A stretch of DNA of 64,000 bases from JABJGO01 sp963921245 (lineage in GTDB: Bacteria; Pseudomonadota; Alphaproteobacteria; Rhodospirillales; Casp-alpha2). The translations under genes and the position numbers were made by a program. The notes below the pieces were generated by a model, which saw only the letters and a program-made list of their open reading frames with translations, made no database searches and was not told the DNA's origin. The stretch covers positions 1,860,001 to 1,924,000 of the forward strand of contig CAWUEY030000001.1 of assembly GCA_963921245.4 (NCBI GenBank), given 5' to 3'. Each line of letters starts with the position of its first letter. Position 1 is the stretch's first letter. Shown here one piece after another: positions 62,143-64,000 of the stretch.

Positions 62143-62949
62143 ATGGCTTCTGGGAGGCCCTCCCCTTCCGATAATCTGCCGTCTGGCCCGCCTCGGCAGG
62201 ATAGAGGGCTGTCCTTTAACCGGATGATCCCCAATCTTCTGACCCTGCTGGCGTTGTGTGCGGGGATGACCGCCATCCGGTTTGCCCTTCAAGAGCGCTG
62301 GGAACATGCCGCCCTCGCGTTGGTGGCCGCCGCCATTCTCGATACTCTGGACGGGCGCGTTGCCCGACTGTTGAAAGGCGCCAGCAGGTTCGGCGCTGAA
62401 CTGGACAGCCTGTCCGATTTCATCTCTTTCGGTGTTGCGCCGGCGATGATGATCTATCTCTGGGCGTTACAGGGAACCAGCCGCCTTGCCTGGCTACTGG
62501 CCCTTGTTTTTGCCTGCTGCATGGCGCTGCGCCTGGCACGCTTTAACACCATGCTCGACGACAAGAGTGCCCCGGCCTGGAAGTCCGGGTTTTTCACCGG
62601 CACCCCGGCACCGGCGGGCGCGGGCCTCGCGCTGTTTCCCATGGTCCTGTCCTTCCAGATCGGCGATGACGTTGTTCGTACACCGGAAGTCGTGACCCTG
62701 TTCATGATCGGAACGGCCTACCTCATGATCAGCCGGGTTCCAACCTTCTCGTTCAAACGCATGAAGGTTCAGCGCCATTGGGTCTTGCCAATACTCGTGT
62801 TTTTTGTGGTTCTTGTGGCGGCATCTTTCAGCGCACCATGGCTGACGCTGACAGCCGTGCTGGTGAGCTATATGTTCAGCATCCCCATTGCCGTCATGCG
62901 CCACGCCAGGCTGAACCGGCAATGGAAAGCGAAACACCCGGACGGTTAA
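62143..62949 (+). CDS. pssA: CDP-diacylglycerol-serine O-phosphatidyltransferase
   Basis: PssA makes phosphatidylserine, the substrate of Psd encoded just before it. The 268-residue membrane protein has the CDP-alcohol phosphotransferase signature D70-G71-x2-A74-R75-x8-G84-x3-D88-x3-D92 (DGRVARLLKGASRFGAELDSLSD) and six to eight helices. ATG 62143 gives MASGRPSPSD and lies 1 base after the psd stop. Its last ~90 bases are duplicated further downstream with the PAS_5 gene. Confidence 0.96.
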   Translation: MASGRPSPSDNLPSGPPRQDRGLSFNRMIPNLLTLLALCAGMTAIRFALQERWEHAALALVAAAILDTLDGRVARLLKGASRFGAELDSLSDFISFGVAPAMMIYLWALQGTSRLAWLLALVFACCMALRLARFNTMLDDKSAPAWKSGFFTGTPAPAGAGLALFPMVLSFQIGDDVVRTPEVVTLFMIGTAYLMISRVPTFSFKRMKVQRHWVLPILVFFVVLVAASFSAPWLTLTAVLVSYMFSIPIAVMRHARLNRQWKAKHPDG

Positions 62950-63039
62950 GCCGTCTCAAGCGCATTTTCACCATGGCACGACGCAGAAGATGCTCTATAA
63001 TCGCCCGCTCAGAAGGTAATAAATTCGCCTCATAATCGC

Positions 63040-63081
63040 TTCATTCGTCAAGTTTCATTCTTCAAGTTTCATTCGTCAAAT
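63040..63081 (+). repeat. Three 14-bp direct repeats ahead of the PAS_5 gene
   Basis: TTCATTCGTCAAGT, TTCATTCTTCAAGT and TTCATTCGTCAAAT lie back to back, 13 bases before ATG 63095. In the duplicated copy the region is reduced to two degenerate forms (CTCGTCAAACGTTC-like). Likely a replication-slippage product; a regulatory role is possible but unsupported. Confidence 0.7.
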
Positions 63082-63094
63082 ACTGTATCTGGAC

Positions 63095-63649
63095 ATGCAA
63101 TCGGACAATGTAATTACGAGCACGATCGAAGAACGCATCGAAGATAAGGGCGATCCTGCAACACAGTCAATCTATGCCTATTGGCAAAGCTTGAAAGGAA
63201 CGCGGCTGGCACCCACCTGGTCGAGTTGGGAGTGGATGGAGATACCGCTCAGCGCCATCCCCTATTGCGGGGTTGTGGATGTTATCCGGACCGCTGGGAA
63301 CCTGGACTTTATCTATCGGTTCTGGGGCACGGCTCAGGTGAAGGCGCATCAACAGGAATTGACCGGAAAATCCCTAAAAAATATGCGCCCAAGGTCATTG
63401 AGTGACCAGGTTTTCACCCAATATTCCATTTGCTACGACCGACAGACACCCTGCCTGTTCACAACCACCATTGAAAATGAACGATTAGATCAGACGATCA
63501 GGAAATATTCCCTGCGGCTGCCGTTTACGGGCGATGCCAACAATGCCAACACTGCCGACCACGCCATCACCCAACTGTTTGCCTATTCCTTCATCGATGC
63601 GGATGAACAGATTACCCGTCGCGTTTTGCTGAATGAAGGCCGCTGGTGA
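63095..63649 (+). CDS. PAS_5-type PAS domain protein, copy 1
   Basis: This 184-residue single-domain protein matches the PAS_5 pattern: YAYWQSLKGTRLAPTWSSWEWMEIP, then DFIYRFWGTAQVKAHQQELTGKSLKNM and a C-terminal strand FAYSFIDADEQ. PAS_5 proteins are small sensors found mainly in Rhodospirillales and relatives. No output domain is attached. Start ATG 63095 follows CTGGAC with no strong ribosome site. A second copy follows in tandem. Confidence 0.85.
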   Translation: MQSDNVITSTIEERIEDKGDPATQSIYAYWQSLKGTRLAPTWSSWEWMEIPLSAIPYCGVVDVIRTAGNLDFIYRFWGTAQVKAHQQELTGKSLKNMRPRSLSDQVFTQYSICYDRQTPCLFTTTIENERLDQTIRKYSLRLPFTGDANNANTADHAITQLFAYSFIDADEQITRRVLLNEGRW

Positions 63650-63863
63650 GCCATATGTTCAGCATCCCCATTGCCGTCATGCGCCACGCTAGGCTGAACC
63701 GGCAGTGGAAAGCGAAACGCCCGGACGGTTAAGCCGTCTCAAGCGCATTTTCACCATGGCGCGACACAGAAGATGCTCTATAATTGCCCGCTCAGAAGGT
63801 GAAAAGTTCGCCCTGTAATCGCCTCCCTCGTCAAACGTTCCTCGTCAAACACTGTATCTGGAC

Positions 63864-64000
63864 ATGCAATCGGACAATGTGATCACGCACGGCATCGAAA
63901 AACGCATCGAAGATGCGGGCGGTCCTGCAACAAAGCCAATCTATGCCTATTGGCAACGCTTGAAAGGATCACGGCTGGCACCCACCTGGTCGAATTGGGA
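63864..64000 (+). CDS. PAS_5-type PAS domain protein, copy 2 (partial)
   Basis: The first 45 residues of a paralogue of the preceding gene, cut by the window end: MQSDNVITHGIEKRIEDAGG, then IYAYWQRLKGSRLAPTWSNW. It differs from copy 1 at nine or ten positions but keeps the same frame with no stop, so it appears intact and has diverged since duplication. Confidence 0.8.
   Translation, partial: MQSDNVITHGIEKRIEDAGGPATKPIYAYWQRLKGSRLAPTWSNW

Larger units (their letters stand above)
62860..64000 (+). repeat. Tandem duplication (unit ~783 bp) of the pssA 3' end and the PAS_5 gene
   Basis: The stretch from 62860, covering the last ~90 bases of pssA, the spacer and the PAS_5 gene, begins again at 63643. 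The copies differ by scattered point changes plus a 14-base shorter spacer in copy two. The junction falls where PAS_5's last codons GGC CGC TGG run into GTGAGC, which matches the pssA sequence. Copy two runs past the window end. Confidence 0.9.

Overview
The window is chromosomal DNA of an alphaproteobacterium, most likely a free-living aquatic member near the Rhodospirillales. This rests on gene content and local gene order: a bolA / J-domain / cobS / cobT / rpmB block, a mutT / argJ / parvulin / secA neighbourhood, xerD divergent from aroK-aroB, psd-pssA, and families common in that class (PAS_5, DUF2161, DUF2332, DUF2889). No contig-wide mobile element, CRISPR array, rRNA or phage is visible. 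One tRNA, Leu(UAA), is present.

Layout. 1-5.1 kb: the 5' part of ilvD (cut by the window edge), a flavin monooxygenase-like protein, a single-domain voltage-gated sodium channel with filter TLESWSM, ppk2 and msrA. 5.4-9.6 kb: a 988-residue fusion of an aminotransferase-like half and a 2-hydroxyacid-dehydrogenase half, then cytochrome c' and cytochrome b561. 9.6-14.4 kb: a phospholipase D-like gene broken by a frameshift in a homopolymer, a class V aminotransferase, a small exported protein, a PhyH-type dioxygenase and a membrane/coiled-coil protein. 14.7-24.3 kb: valS, a YdjM-like membrane protein, a PPOX-type flavoprotein, two gene remnants (DMT transporter, enoyl-CoA hydratase), an ADP-forming acyl-CoA synthetase, a DUF2332 protein and an exported hypothetical.

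24.6-32.7 kb: tRNA-Leu, a CinA-type MoCF-domain protein, mutT-argJ-parvulin on the minus strand, and a membrane-anchored aspartic protease and secA on the plus strand. 32.8-39 kb: a DMT transporter, accA, a Tat-exported sulfite-dehydrogenase-like molybdoenzyme with its c-type cytochrome, a malyl-CoA-lyase-like enzyme and a D-glycerate-dehydrogenase-like enzyme. 39.2-44.1 kb: a complete TRAP transporter (P, Q, M) with a 66-residue membrane protein and an amidase, which looks like one uptake and hydrolysis unit.

44.1-50.9 kb: xerD, a large exported protein and a 44-residue membrane peptide on the minus strand, divergent from aroK, aroB, a CNNM/CorC-type protein and a CBS-pair protein. 51-59.3 kb: DUF2889, BolA, J-domain, cobS, cobT, a dienelactone-hydrolase remnant, rpmB, a GST, DUF2161 and icd. 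59.3-64 kb: a LOG-family enzyme, a LysM protein, psd-pssA, and a PAS_5 gene that has been tandemly duplicated together with the 3' end of pssA. The second copy runs off the window.

No obviously new multi-gene defence or secretion system was found. The most unusual items are the aminotransferase/dehydrogenase fusion, the sodium channel, the apparent CTG start of cytochrome b561, the PAS_5 tandem duplication, the frameshifted PLD gene, a perfect UNCG-capped hairpin inside the TRAP operon, and several recent gene remnants.
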